NCBI GenBank assembly: GCA_030426245.1
Contig: JAUHYZ010000006.1
Span: forward strand, 44,351-108,350
Reading direction: 5' to 3'
Length of the DNA: 64,000 nucleotides
Source of the DNA: Alphaproteobacteria bacterium
GTDB lineage: Bacteria; Pseudomonadota; Alphaproteobacteria; Sphingomonadales; Sphingomonadaceae
Positions 17,696 through 26,989 of the stretch are shown piece by piece. Each line of letters opens with the position of its first letter. Within the stretch, counting starts at the first letter, position 1. The notes beneath the pieces are model-generated. The model saw nothing but the letters and a program-made list of their open reading frames with translations, did no database searches and was not told the DNA's origin. Position numbers and translations under genes: made by a program.

Positions 17696-20485
17696 TCAGA
17701 ACTTTGCGCTGATCCCGAAATCGGCATTCACGCCGTAATCCTCGCGAGCCGAGATGCGGCTCGGAATACCCTGGTAGTCGATTTCCGGCTCTTCGCCGAT
17801 ATTGGAGACGGAACCGAAGATCTCGATGCCTTTCATGATGCGATAGCCGAGGCGCGCATCCAGCACAGTGCGGGAGCCGATATAACCATCGCTGGTCGGA
17901 CTGCCGCCGACACCCGTGAGGTAAGCATCGCGATAGCTGACGGCTAAGCGCGCTTCGAGCGGGCCCTTCTCATAGAACAAGGCACCGCCCGCCAGCCATT
18001 TCGACTGTCGGAAGAACGGCAGATCGTCGCTTTCGCGCCCCGGCACGTCCACGCTTGAATCAACATATGTGACATTGGCCGATACACCCAGACCATCCAG
18101 CGGTTCCGGCAAGAAACTGAAACGTGTGGTCATGTTCGCTTCGATGCCGAACAGCTCGCCACTATCCGCGTTTTGCGGCTGAGAGAGGCTGATCAGATCG
18201 ATTCCGGCAAATGTTACGTCCAGAAGTGTTTGTGTGTAGATCGGGTTCTCGATCTTCTTGTAGAAGGTCGCGAGCGCGAAGACCGTATCCGCATCGGGAT
18301 AGTACTCTGCGGAGAAGTCCAAGCCCATTGAGGTGTAGGGCTCAAGGTTCGGGTTGCCCGCTTCGCCTTCGAGATCTTCTTCCTCGAATGTGGGCACGAC
18401 ATCGCTGTAGTTCGGGCGGCCGATCGTATTCGTCCACGCTGCGCGGATCACCACTTCGGGCTGAGGACGGTAATTCAGCGCCAGGCTGGGCAGCACATGC
18501 GTGTATTCCTTGTCGAGCGATAGCGGCTGGAAGAAGGTGTCGACCGGGTTGCCGTTATCATCGCTGTTGCGAACGGCCATGGCATTGTAGGTGCCGCTGG
18601 TGTGTTCGACACGGACACCGCCGATGACGGTCAGATCGCCGAATTCCAGGCTCGCCATGCCGTAGCCGGCATAGATCTGCTCACTGATCTTGTAGTCCGA
18701 CGCCACATCGTTCTCTGCAGTTTGCCCTTCGTCGAGCTCAAGCAGGCCGGGATTGTCGGCAAAGAAATAGTCCAGCACGCCCTGGTAATCCATCGCCGGA
18801 CCGAAATCGTACATGCCGCCGTAATAGCCGGAAATCGGGTCCAGCACCGCGCCGGTATCGGCAAAGGTTACGTCGTCCACCGGCTCCCATTGTTCCTGAT
18901 AATTGTCGCGGTCCTTGCTCCGATCGGTGAACTTTGCACCGAATTTGACGAAGCTGTCGGTTCCATTCTCGAAGTCGATCTGCACGTCTGCCTTGGCGGC
19001 GTGGAGATCTTCATCAATCGTTTCGCGGCGCAGGCGAATGCGGCGCAGCGGGAAAGTGCTGGGATCGTACAAGGCATCGTCAATGCTGACGAAGGTCGGC
19101 ATTGCCTCACCCAGAAGAATGGTGGAGACGTTTGTGCTGCCGGTCCGGAATTCGATATCGTCGCGCACCGGCGTATGTTCCTGCGCGTGAGCGTAGGTGT
19201 AGTTGAGCTTCACTTCGACATTGCCCAAACGCCAGTCAACGCCCGGTGATATGTTGTAGAGCTTCTGCGTCTGTTCGTTCTGACGGAATTCGCGGGTTGC
19301 CCGGCCTTCGTCATAGGTGACCTCGTTGCCCGAAATAACAACGTCTCCGCGATACATATCGTAGTCGAACTGATCGCGGCTCTCATGGTCGGTGAATTCG
19401 TTGTAGATTGTGTTCAGATAGACGCGCATGTCGTCGCTCGGACGCCATTCCAGATTGGCAATCGCGCCGATGCGTTCACGCATGATGGAATAATCGTACA
19501 TGCGGTAGCCCGTCGGGGCCCAGATGCCGCTATCGATCTCTTCCCAGCTGAGCGGATTCACCAGGTCGCTGTCAATAAAGCGCTTGGAATAGCTCGCACC
19601 GATCACAATTCCGAATTGGCTCTCATTTCCGAATACTTCGCCGTGCATGGCACTGGCACCGTAGCCAAACTTGTCAGCTTTACTGCCATACATGCCGCGT
19701 GCGGACAGAAAGGTGAAAGGCGTGCTCTGGTCGTAGGCGCTGGGCGTGGCGATATTGATTGCGCCGCCGATTGCATTGGCGTCGTAATCTGGAGTGACCG
19801 TCTTGATGACCTCGATGGAACCGACAAGCGCGGACGGGATCGTGTCCAGCGCGACGCGGCGGCCTTCCGCTTCGGGAATGCCGACGACATTGCCATCGAT
19901 CGTTACCAGGTTGAGATTGGAATCGACGCCGCGGATCGTGACGTAGCGCGGTTCGCTCTGGTCCAGTTCCACTGATACGCCGGGGAGCCGCTGCAGTGCT
20001 TCTGCAGTGTTGTAATCGGGCAGCTTGCCGATCCCGTCGGAAGAAACAACGTCGGAGACGACCGCCAGGGATCGTTTGCGTTCAATGGCCAGCAAGCGCG
20101 AGGCGCGGGCACCGGTGACGATAATCGCGTCTCCGCTATCGCCGTTGGCCAATGCGATGCGGCCATTTGCCGTCACTGCACCTTCTGCCGGAACTGCGGC
20201 CTGCAGGGTTACGCTCTGATAGCCGGGCTGGCTGACCGTCAGAACGTAATCGCCCGCTTCCAGGCCATAGAGAACATAGCGGCCATCCTGATCGGTTACG
20301 ACGGAGATATCCGATCCCTCTACGCTTACAGTCGCGCCGCGCACCGGGCGATCCAGTGCGGCACTGGTAATGGTGCCCGAAAGGTCTCCGGCAAGGGCCG
20401 TACCTGGAATGCAGACGCTGGCGAGTACGGCCGCGCGCAGGATGCTGCGGCGGCTGCCCTTTCGGGCGATCTTGATAAGGCTCAT
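17696..20485 (-). CDS. TonB-dependent receptor with N-terminal regulatory-like domain
   Basis: Outer-membrane active transporter of about 929 residues. A signal peptide ending ALA is followed by a carboxypeptidase-regulatory-like domain (residues ~32-110: DLSGTITSAALDRPVRGATVSVEG). The plug begins near residue 125 (IIVTGARASRLLAIERKRS) and includes LQRLPGVSVE and VTIRGVDSNLNLVTIDG. The rest is the 22-strand barrel ending in FGISAKF, with terminal Phe. The ATG at 20485 is chosen because AGGG lies upstream and the signal peptide starts there, 16 codons inside the track ORF. It is divergent from PhoD. Sphingomonads use such receptors for polymers or phosphorylated compounds; the ligand is unknown. 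Confidence 0.93.
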   Translation of the reverse strand: MSLIKIARKGSRRSILRAAVLASVCIPGTALAGDLSGTITSAALDRPVRGATVSVEGSDISVVTDQDGRYVLYGLEAGDYVLTVSQPGYQSVTLQAAVPAEGAVTANGRIALANGDSGDAIIVTGARASRLLAIERKRSLAVVSDVVSSDGIGKLPDYNTAEALQRLPGVSVELDQSEPRYVTIRGVDSNLNLVTIDGNVVGIPEAEGRRVALDTIPSALVGSIEVIKTVTPDYDANAIGGAINIATPSAYDQSTPFTFLSARGMYGSKADKFGYGASAMHGEVFGNESQFGIVIGASYSKRFIDSDLVNPLSWEEIDSGIWAPTGYRMYDYSIMRERIGAIANLEWRPSDDMRVYLNTIYNEFTDHESRDQFDYDMYRGDVVISGNEVTYDEGRATREFRQNEQTQKLYNISPGVDWRLGNVEVKLNYTYAHAQEHTPVRDDIEFRTGSTNVSTILLGEAMPTFVSIDDALYDPSTFPLRRIRLRRETIDEDLHAAKADVQIDFENGTDSFVKFGAKFTDRSKDRDNYQEQWEPVDDVTFADTGAVLDPISGYYGGMYDFGPAMDYQGVLDYFFADNPGLLELDEGQTAENDVASDYKISEQIYAGYGMASLEFGDLTVIGGVRVEHTSGTYNAMAVRNSDDNGNPVDTFFQPLSLDKEYTHVLPSLALNYRPQPEVVIRAAWTNTIGRPNYSDVVPTFEEEDLEGEAGNPNLEPYTSMGLDFSAEYYPDADTVFALATFYKKIENPIYTQTLLDVTFAGIDLISLSQPQNADSGELFGIEANMTTRFSFLPEPLDGLGVSANVTYVDSSVDVPGRESDDLPFFRQSKWLAGGALFYEKGPLEARLAVSYRDAYLTGVGGSPTSDGYIGSRTVLDARLGYRIMKGIEIFGSVSNIGEEPEIDYQGIPSRISAREDYGVNADFGISAKF

Positions 20486-20650
20486 GGAGAGGATCCCTGT
20501 AAGATTGAGTTGGTTTGCTTGGACGGCGGCCAACTATGCCCAGGGCGTGACGCTGCTATGAACTGTATGCAATTGTGCAGCGTCAGATTTGCGACCGTAT
20601 TGTCTGATTATCGAAGCAAAAGTGTCACGCAGCTCCTGTAGCCGTGGGGC

Positions 20651-22297
20651 GTGGCACAGCCGATTTCCTTCCCCTTCCTGTCGCGCCGTACGCTGCTGAA
20701 AGCTGCGGCTCTCGGCTCTGCGGCAGGTCTTCTGCCGGGATCCCTCCAGGCAGCCCGCGCGAGCGGTTTCACCCATTCGGTGGCAAGCGGCGATCCGCTG
20801 CAGGACAGTGTGACTTTGTGGACACGCTTCGTCCCCGCTTATGGCGGAATTTCGCAATTGAGAATGGAGCTGGCCGGGGATGAAAATTTCCGCGACGTCG
20901 TGACGCAGGGCTCCGCCCTGGCCGGTCCGGAGACGGGCTATTGCGCGAAGGTGCGGCCTCAGGGGCTGGAGCCGGGGCGATGGTACTATTACCGCTTCAC
21001 CGCGCCGGACGGACGCATTTCGGATACAGGCCGCACGCGCACTCTGCCGGCCGGCCCGCTCGATAAATTCCGCATCGGCGTGTTCTCCTGCGCAAACGCC
21101 ACTTCGGGATGGTTCAACGCCTATGGCCACGCCGCAGAGCGAGACGATCTCGACCTGGTCGTGCATCTGGGAGACTACATCTACGAATCCACGCTCTCGC
21201 GTTCGGACGCGCTGAAGGAATTGGCCTTAAGCCGGAACATACAGCCGCAGCACGAGATCCTTAGCCTGCTGGATTATCGCCGGCGCTATGCCAGCTATCG
21301 CATGGATGCAGACCTGCAGGCGATTCATCGCCGCTATCCCATGATCGCCATGTGCGACGATCATGAAACCGTGAACAATAGCTGGGATAACGGCGCCGAA
21401 AATCACGGCAGCCATGAAGGGAGTTGGGCTGCGCGGCTAGGGGCGGCGATGCAGGCATGGCACGAATGGATGCCGATGCGCAGTGCCACTTATTCGAGGT
21501 ATGAGCTCGGCGATCTCGCCAGCCTGTTCCGGTTGGAGACGCGCATACTGGGCCGCAGCAAGCAGCTTGATCTGGGCGCCTGGCTGGAAGGTAAATCCGA
21601 TCCGCTCGCGGCAGCGGCTGACTTCAGGGATGGCCCCCTGGCCGATGCCGCCCGCACGATGATGGGGGCGGATCAGGAACAATGGCTGGCGGAAGGATTT
21701 GCCCGTTCCTGCGCAGCAGGAACCAAGTGGCAGATTCTGGCGCAGCAAGTGATCATGGGCACCACGATCATGCCGCATGATTACATGGCCTGGTTCAAAC
21801 CCGGCGAACCGCCCAGCGCGGACAAGAAAGCGGAATTGGAACTCGCCGTGAAGCTGGGCGAAATCGGCCTACCCACCAGCATGGACCGGTGGGATGGCTA
21901 CCCGGCAGCGCGCAGCCGCTTGCTTGCCGGTGCGCAGGCAGCGGGGGCGGATCTGGTCGTACTGAGCGGGGACAGCCATAATGCCTGGGCTTTCGAACTG
22001 GAAAATGACGGCCAGCCAGCAGGCGTGGAATTCGCCGGCCACAGCGTCTCCTCGCTGGGCATGGACAAACGCTATTTCGGGGACCCGCAGGCCATCGCAC
22101 GCAGTTATCTGGAGACGAACCCGAACATCAGATGGTGCGACACCAGCCGCCGCGGCTACATGGTGGCGGACATCACGCCAGAAGCCGTGACCAATGAATG
22201 GCTGTTCCTGCATTCCAGGCACCAGCGCTCGCTGGAAGTGCTGGACCGGCACAAGATGCAGGTACGCAAGGGCGAGCGCAGGCTGGCCCCTGCCTGA
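20651..22297 (+). CDS. phoD: PhoD-type alkaline phosphatase/phosphodiesterase
   Basis: Secreted phosphatase of 548 residues. A twin-arginine signal (SRRTLLKAAALGSAAGLL) starts near residue 10, as in PhoD enzymes exported folded with Ca2+/Fe3+. The N-terminal Ig-like domain has FTHSVASGDPLQDSVTLWTR, the PhoD signature. Metal-site motifs are HLGDYIYES, CDDHETVNNSWD and LSGDSHNAWAFEL. The start is a GTG at 20651 with a weak ribosome site. It is divergent from the TonB receptor and followed 19 bases later by a secreted propeller-like protein. It releases phosphate from organic mono/diesters in the periplasm or outside. Confidence 0.92.
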   Translation: MAQPISFPFLSRRTLLKAAALGSAAGLLPGSLQAARASGFTHSVASGDPLQDSVTLWTRFVPAYGGISQLRMELAGDENFRDVVTQGSALAGPETGYCAKVRPQGLEPGRWYYYRFTAPDGRISDTGRTRTLPAGPLDKFRIGVFSCANATSGWFNAYGHAAERDDLDLVVHLGDYIYESTLSRSDALKELALSRNIQPQHEILSLLDYRRRYASYRMDADLQAIHRRYPMIAMCDDHETVNNSWDNGAENHGSHEGSWAARLGAAMQAWHEWMPMRSATYSRYELGDLASLFRLETRILGRSKQLDLGAWLEGKSDPLAAAADFRDGPLADAARTMMGADQEQWLAEGFARSCAAGTKWQILAQQVIMGTTIMPHDYMAWFKPGEPPSADKKAELELAVKLGEIGLPTSMDRWDGYPAARSRLLAGAQAAGADLVVLSGDSHNAWAFELENDGQPAGVEFAGHSVSSLGMDKRYFGDPQAIARSYLETNPNIRWCDTSRRGYMVADITPEAVTNEWLFLHSRHQRSLEVLDRHKMQVRKGERRLAPA

Positions 22298-22316
22298 CCG
22301 GAGAAACGCGTAACCG

Positions 22317-23168
22317 ATGCACCGCCTGCTTCCCATTCTGCCTGCCCTTGTGGGGGTTGCCGTGCCCGCCGCCGCCGAAGCGCCTGCAATTTTGCAGCTG
22401 GAGGCGGAGGAGATTGAACGGCTCGAAGCACCGGAGGCACGCCAGGGCGTGGCAGTCGATGCCGGCCATTTTTATGCAGTCGGCAATGCCGTGATCGCAA
22501 AATATTCCCGCGTGACGGGAAAGCGCGTGGCCGAGTGGCGGGACGAACCGGGCGGCCCGGTGATCCATCTTAATTCGTGCTTTGTCGACGGATCGGAATT
22601 GGCCTGCGCCCATTCCAACTATCCGCATGTGCCTTTCGCCAATTCTGCCGAGTGGTTCGACCGAGAGAGCCTGAAGCCTACACGGTCCAAATCGCTTGGC
22701 GTGATGGATGAAGGATCGCTGGTCTGGTTCGATCATGTGCCGCAAGGATGGATCGTCGGCCTGGCGCATTATGACGGCGAGACTGGGCTGGGCTTCAAGG
22801 ACAACAGCTATGCCGCTGTGGAGCTCTACGATCCCGAATGGCGGCGTGTCGGGGGCTGGGCTCTCCCGGAGACGGTAATGGAGCGTATTGCGCCTAAGGC
22901 GGCCTCTGGCGGCGCTATAGGCCCTGACGGCTACCTTTATGTCATGGGGCATGACCGGCCGGAAATGTATGTTCTCGGCAAGCCGCTTGCCGGGCCGTAT
23001 CTCGTCCACATCGCGACGATCGCGATCGATGCGGAAGGGCAGGCCTTCGACTTCGATGAAAGCGATCCCGGCACGGCCTGCGCGATCAGTCGTCCCAATA
23101 GGCAGATACGCTGCTTCCGCATCCCCGAAGTTCCTGAAAATGCCGGCCTTTACCGCCCGTTCAAATAA
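22317..23168 (+). CDS. Secreted propeller-like protein of unknown function
   Basis: A 283-residue protein with a clear signal peptide (LPALVGVAVPAAAEA). The mature part has repeated four-strand-like units with GVAVDAGHFYAVGNAVIAKYS, SLVWFDHVPQGWIVGLAHYDG and GGAIGPDGYLYVMGHDRPEMYVLG, suggesting a beta-propeller. I do not recognise the family; catalytic residues are not evident. It follows PhoD by 19 bases and is probably cotranscribed, so a role in using a phosphate ester or binding a related ligand is plausible but unproven. Confidence 0.7.
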   Translation: MHRLLPILPALVGVAVPAAAEAPAILQLEAEEIERLEAPEARQGVAVDAGHFYAVGNAVIAKYSRVTGKRVAEWRDEPGGPVIHLNSCFVDGSELACAHSNYPHVPFANSAEWFDRESLKPTRSKSLGVMDEGSLVWFDHVPQGWIVGLAHYDGETGLGFKDNSYAAVELYDPEWRRVGGWALPETVMERIAPKAASGGAIGPDGYLYVMGHDRPEMYVLGKPLAGPYLVHIATIAIDAEGQAFDFDESDPGTACAISRPNRQIRCFRIPEVPENAGLYRPFK

Positions 23169-23330
23169 CCAGTTGCGACGGCTGGTTTCCCGTTCTCCAC
23201 GTGCGCCGGAAATCCGGCGGATATGTCATCCCTCTCCGGATCAGGCAGTCGGCTCCGCCGGGTATGGTGCTGGGCTGTCTTTAAAAAAGTGCCGAATCTG
23301 ATGTTTGATTCAGGCTTCATAAAGAGCCGC

Positions 23331-23462
23331 TTGTTAGAGACGGTGTCGCAAGGTGAGATTCGACCCAACAATCAGTGCTTTGCAAACAACTTGCGATCTA
23401 GTCGGAAGCGAATAAACGATTACGATCGACGCCCGGGAGTTCTGCTCCCGGGCTTTTTCTTT
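23331..23462 (+). ncRNA. Candidate small RNA ending in an intrinsic terminator
   Basis: The nearest upstream gene ends at 23168, and no ORF reads into the terminator at 23431. The stretch before it (AACAACTTGCGATC and following bases) is unstructured and A-rich, like an sRNA seed or Hfq site. The 5' end is a guess. I cannot assign a family; it may instead be a long 3' UTR of the propeller gene. Confidence 0.35.
23431..23462 (+). terminator. Strong rho-independent terminator
   Basis: Nine-bp perfect GC-rich stem (GCCCGGGAG / CTCCCGGGC) with a five-base loop and a TTTTTCTTT tail. It lies 260 bases past the nearest upstream gene. The tail and following bases (TTTTCTTTGCCCATTGC) are repeated exactly after the terminator at 61888. 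Confidence 0.85.
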
Positions 23463-23828
23463 GCCCATTGCCGCCATTTCCTCAGGATAGACTCCTTCGC
23501 GGCCTTGAAAGCTGTCAGGCTGGGACACGGGCTTCTCCAGTATTGGCGCAGCGGCCAGTGTTATCTGGTTCGTGCCGATCCACTTCGAGAAACATGAAGG
23601 CGATTTCAGGTTTGCCGAGAGCTTTATCATTAACGGCTCGGCAAGAAGGACAAGAGTCGATAATGCCGCTTGAGTCTTAGAGGCTAATTGCGCTTGGTGG
23701 GATCAGTCTTGTGTAGTTCCTCTTCTTCGTCGGCGCTGCGTTTCTTTTGCGCCGAGTATCGATCAGGCAGGAGCTCGATCTAGGCATCCAGCCGCTGCGT
23801 TTGGAGAACGATCTGTTTCGGAAACGCA

Positions 23829-25145
23829 ATGTTGGAAAACAGTCTGTCACAGGAAGCGCGGTTTCGGTCCGAGCTCAATCCCAAACGCGGCTCGCTCTTT
23901 GCGGTGGCTTCCGCATATCTGGTTACGATTGCTGCCTTGGTTGCACTGGTGATGTTCATCACGAGCTTTCGCGAAGCCGGCGTCAGGCTCGAAGAAATGC
24001 AGGTCGCGCAGAACCGGTCTGCGGCAATCGAACATTTGGCTTGGGAAATCGATACGCGAAGGCCCGTTGCTGAACTTGAAGCGAAAGTGGCGGAGTACCG
24101 GAAATTCGCCGAACAGGAGGCGGGCCTTCTGGAAGAAGAGCAGAGCGCCGTGCCGGGCGACCGGTTCCGATTGGCGGATATCGAAGAACTCGAACGTCTG
24201 GTGTCGGCGGATGGCGAAAGCCGGTCTCAATTGGCCGAATTGGCCGCGCGTATCGCAAGTGACGAAGCGTCGAGGGTAGGGCTCATCCAGGCGGAACTGA
24301 ATGAGGCGCGCCGGCAATCCGTTGTCTACGCCGTCTTGCTCGCTGCACTGGTGCTGTTCGGGGCCATGGGCGGCGCATGGTACTTCCTGCGGCGGTCAAG
24401 GCACCTCGAAAAGCTGCTTAAAGAACGCTCGGAAGAGCTTGAAGAGGTCGATCGCTCAAGGCGCCTGTTCTTCGCCCAGGCCAGCCATGAACTGCGAACC
24501 CCGGTTACGGCGATGCGCGGCGAAGCCGAAGTGGCGCTTGCCGACAACGATATGGACCTGGAAGCGATGCGGGAATCGCTCCAGCATGTCGTTTCCTATG
24601 CGAGCTTTCTGGGCCATCGAATTGAGGAAATGATCGGGCTCGCGCGCACGGCCGACGGCAAGGTGCACCTGAAATCCGATCAGCTGGATCTGCGAGACAT
24701 CGTGATCGAAACAGTGCGGGATGCCAGGGCCTATGCGGAATCGGTCGAGGTGGACCTTCGCGTCAGTGTTCCGGACCAAGCGGTCAATATCGTCGGCGAT
24801 GCCGAGTGGCTGCGCCGGGCACTGTTGGCGGTAATTGAAAATGCGCTCAAATTCTCGCCGATGGAAGGTTCGGTAAGTGTGGAGTTGACGGTCAAGGACC
24901 TTGTCGCCCATGTCCAGGTTTCGGACGAGGGGCCGGGGGTCACTCCCGATGAATTGCCACTTATTTTCGATGCCTACTACCAGACGGAGACGGGCAAGGT
25001 TCGCGGAGGCAGCGGGTTGGGGCTCGCTCTTGCGCGCTGGGTGGTCGAGCAGCACAGCGGGACGGCGAGAGCCGAGAACATCGGGAAACTCTCGCGCCAA
25101 GGCTGCCGTGTGACTTTGACATTTCCACCGGGGCGAACGGCATGA
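23829..25145 (+). CDS. Two-component sensor histidine kinase
   Basis: Membrane sensor kinase of 438 residues. TM1 spans about residues 22-45, a ~110-residue helical, acidic periplasmic segment follows, and TM2 lies near 158-178 (VVYAVLLAALVLFGAMGGAWYFL). After a short coiled coil comes the phospho-acceptor H-box ASHELRTPVTAMRGE, then the ATPase motifs ENALKFSP (N box), DEGPGVTPDELPLIFD (G1) and GGSGLGLALARWVVEQHSG (G2). Its stop overlaps the regulator start (ATGA). The periplasmic part matches no sensor domain I recognise, so the signal is unknown. Confidence 0.93.
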   Translation: MLENSLSQEARFRSELNPKRGSLFAVASAYLVTIAALVALVMFITSFREAGVRLEEMQVAQNRSAAIEHLAWEIDTRRPVAELEAKVAEYRKFAEQEAGLLEEEQSAVPGDRFRLADIEELERLVSADGESRSQLAELAARIASDEASRVGLIQAELNEARRQSVVYAVLLAALVLFGAMGGAWYFLRRSRHLEKLLKERSEELEEVDRSRRLFFAQASHELRTPVTAMRGEAEVALADNDMDLEAMRESLQHVVSYASFLGHRIEEMIGLARTADGKVHLKSDQLDLRDIVIETVRDARAYAESVEVDLRVSVPDQAVNIVGDAEWLRRALLAVIENALKFSPMEGSVSVELTVKDLVAHVQVSDEGPGVTPDELPLIFDAYYQTETGKVRGGSGLGLALARWVVEQHSGTARAENIGKLSRQGCRVTLTFPPGRTA

Positions 25146-25825
25146 AAAAGATATTGTTGGTGGAAGATGACGTTGGGATCGCGCGATTCATTTCCCAGGG
25201 CCTGCGCGCGCGCGGGCGGGAAGTTCACTGGGAACGCGTCGGCAAGGACGTCGTCGATCTCGCCTGCACCGGGGAGTTCAACACGGTAATCCTGGACCTG
25301 CTGCTGCCGGACCGCGACGGTCTGGATATCTGCGCGGACATCCGGGCCGCCGATGTGGGCGTGCCGGTCTTGATGCTGACGGCGCGCGGGGGGCTTGATG
25401 ACCGGTTGGACGGGTTCGCGGCCGGCGCCGACGACTATCTTCGCAAGCCCTTTGCTTTCGATGAACTGATCGCCCGGGTCGAAGTGCTGGTACGCCGCGA
25501 CCGCCTCCGCAGGCCCGATCCGGTTCGGATGGGCAAGTTGCGGGTTGACCTGGAAGATCGGGCTGCGGAATGGGATGGCGTGCCGATCGAACTTGGCCGG
25601 CGGGCATTCGCATTGCTGACAGCTCTTGCGAAAGCCGGCGGCAAAGTCGTTTCCAGGGAGGCTCTGATCGACGAAATCTGGGGACCGGACTCCGATATCA
25701 CGGAGAATTCCCTAGACGTTTGCGTCAGTACGCTGCGCCGCAAGCTGGAGACCGTGTCGCCTCAGATCGAGATCGAAACCGTGCGCGGGCAAGGCATTGC
25801 GCTTCGCGTCAACGAACCGAACTAG
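25142..25825 (+). CDS. OmpR/PhoB-family response regulator
   Basis: DNA-binding regulator of 227 residues, partner of the upstream kinase. The receiver domain has the acidic pair in LLVEDDVGIARF, the phosphorylated Asp in VILDLLLPDRDG near residue 51, and the conserved Lys in LRKPFAFDELIARV. The C-terminal winged helix reads LTALAKAGGKVVSREALIDEIWG and DVCVSTLRRKLE. It overlaps the kinase gene by four bases. Its end nearly touches the convergent PAP2-type gene. Target genes are unknown. Confidence 0.94.
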   Translation: MKKILLVEDDVGIARFISQGLRARGREVHWERVGKDVVDLACTGEFNTVILDLLLPDRDGLDICADIRAADVGVPVLMLTARGGLDDRLDGFAAGADDYLRKPFAFDELIARVEVLVRRDRLRRPDPVRMGKLRVDLEDRAAEWDGVPIELGRRAFALLTALAKAGGKVVSREALIDEIWGPDSDITENSLDVCVSTLRRKLETVSPQIEIETVRGQGIALRVNEPN

Positions 25826-26979
25826 CGGTTCGCCGCTTTGTCATCGTTGCGCAGTCCAGGGTTGGGCGGAACGGCAAGGGCCGGTTGAACCACGCCTTCT
25901 CCCACGATCATCGAGGCGAGGCTTCCTGTAAGTTTCCAGATGACGATGGTCACAAGGATGGAGACATATGCGTCGACCGCATAGTGATAGGCGAGATGGA
26001 CGGAGCCGATCACGATCACGATGCTGAAGATGCCGAAGAAGGTGCTCAGCGACCGGGATTTCGCCTTGATCGCGAAAAAGAACAATGTGACGAGCGCGAC
26101 ATGCATCGATGGCATGGCGGTTATGCCACGGCCCAGGCCTCGATTGCCTTCCAAATACCATGTCAGCAACGACTGCTGCACATCGAGCACGAGTATTGGA
26201 AACCGTTCGTTCGCACTGCGCAGGTAATCCATCTGTTCTTCATAGTAGCCGAGCCCGAGCAAAGGCTCGATGAAGCAGGGCCCGACCGAGGCGAAAGTCG
26301 TGGCCATGACAATGCCGATCAGCGTCCAGATCGAAAAGAACCCGATGAAATAGCGGCAACGCAGCTTCCGATCATTCTCGAACAGCGCAAAGTAAACTCC
26401 GCCAACGTAAATCAGCAGGACCCACACATGATAGGCGAGCGAGACAAAGGATGTGGCCATTGGATAGCCCAAGAGGGGCTGCAGCAAGCGCCAGGGGTCT
26501 GCCCCATGGATCTGCTTGTCCAGCGCAATCCAGGTCGCATCCCAAGTGTAATCGTTGAACAGCGGAATGGCGCTCTTCATCGCGGAGAAAGCGGGCATGA
26601 AGATCACCAGCGCAACAATCATCGGCAGTCCGCGGGCAATGCGGTTGCGAACGGCCCGGCTCTTCAAGCGCTCATACAGGAACCGGATCGGGCTGTGCGG
26701 CCGCTCGCGATAAAGTTCGCGGAATGCGATCGGAACGAGGATCAGGAACAATGTTGCGGCATACAGGATCAAATTGCTGAGATACGATCCGAAACGCAGC
26801 GCTGGCACGCCCTTCGCTGTTAGCGCGGACACGAGAACCAACCAAACGACCAAGATGCCCGCCAGGACGACCCGGTCTTCTCTCAGGGGTATGAAGCGGC
26901 CAAGAAAGTCGAACAATGCATAGCCCCGTTGCGGCAGCCCAGTCTGGGCAGATTTGCTTGGCCTTCGGCTCGCCGTCAA
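25822..26979 (-). CDS. PAP2/Aur1-like membrane phosphotransferase
   Basis: Polytopic membrane protein of 385 residues with the C-terminal PAP2_3 (inositolphosphotransferase Aur1/Ipt1-like) motifs. GITAMPSMHVA supplies the catalytic Ser-x-x-His, and HLAYHYAVDAYVS supplies the second His and Asp. About eight TM helices can be drawn. Family members remove or exchange lipid phosphate head groups. Because sphingomonads make glycosphingolipids, a sphingolipid head-group role is an attractive but unproven inference. The start is a TTG at 26979, ten bases after the upstream membrane-protein gene ends, so the two are probably cotranscribed. Confidence 0.8.
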   Translation of the reverse strand: MTASRRPSKSAQTGLPQRGYALFDFLGRFIPLREDRVVLAGILVVWLVLVSALTAKGVPALRFGSYLSNLILYAATLFLILVPIAFRELYRERPHSPIRFLYERLKSRAVRNRIARGLPMIVALVIFMPAFSAMKSAIPLFNDYTWDATWIALDKQIHGADPWRLLQPLLGYPMATSFVSLAYHVWVLLIYVGGVYFALFENDRKLRCRYFIGFFSIWTLIGIVMATTFASVGPCFIEPLLGLGYYEEQMDYLRSANERFPILVLDVQQSLLTWYLEGNRGLGRGITAMPSMHVALVTLFFFAIKAKSRSLSTFFGIFSIVIVIGSVHLAYHYAVDAYVSILVTIVIWKLTGSLASMIVGEGVVQPALAVPPNPGLRNDDKAANR

Positions 26980-26989
26980 ATGCGTGCGG

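Larger units (their letters stand above)
23169..23828. other. 660-base gene-free region with an sRNA-like unit
   Basis: No convincing protein gene. The ORFs here (23223-23597 and 23468-23680) run across a strong terminator and have no ribosome sites or family likeness. The segment from about 23331 to 23462 ends in an intrinsic terminator without a preceding gene, which suggests a small RNA. Past 23480 I see nothing beyond a probable promoter region for the kinase gene. Confidence 0.5.

Noticed and set aside
23223-23597. 124-codon ORF in the gap before the kinase
   Set aside because: It reads through a strong terminator hairpin and has no recognisable domain.
25570-26823. 417-codon plus-strand ORF over the regulator end and PAP2 gene
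   Set aside because: Overlaps two well-supported genes and shows no family features.
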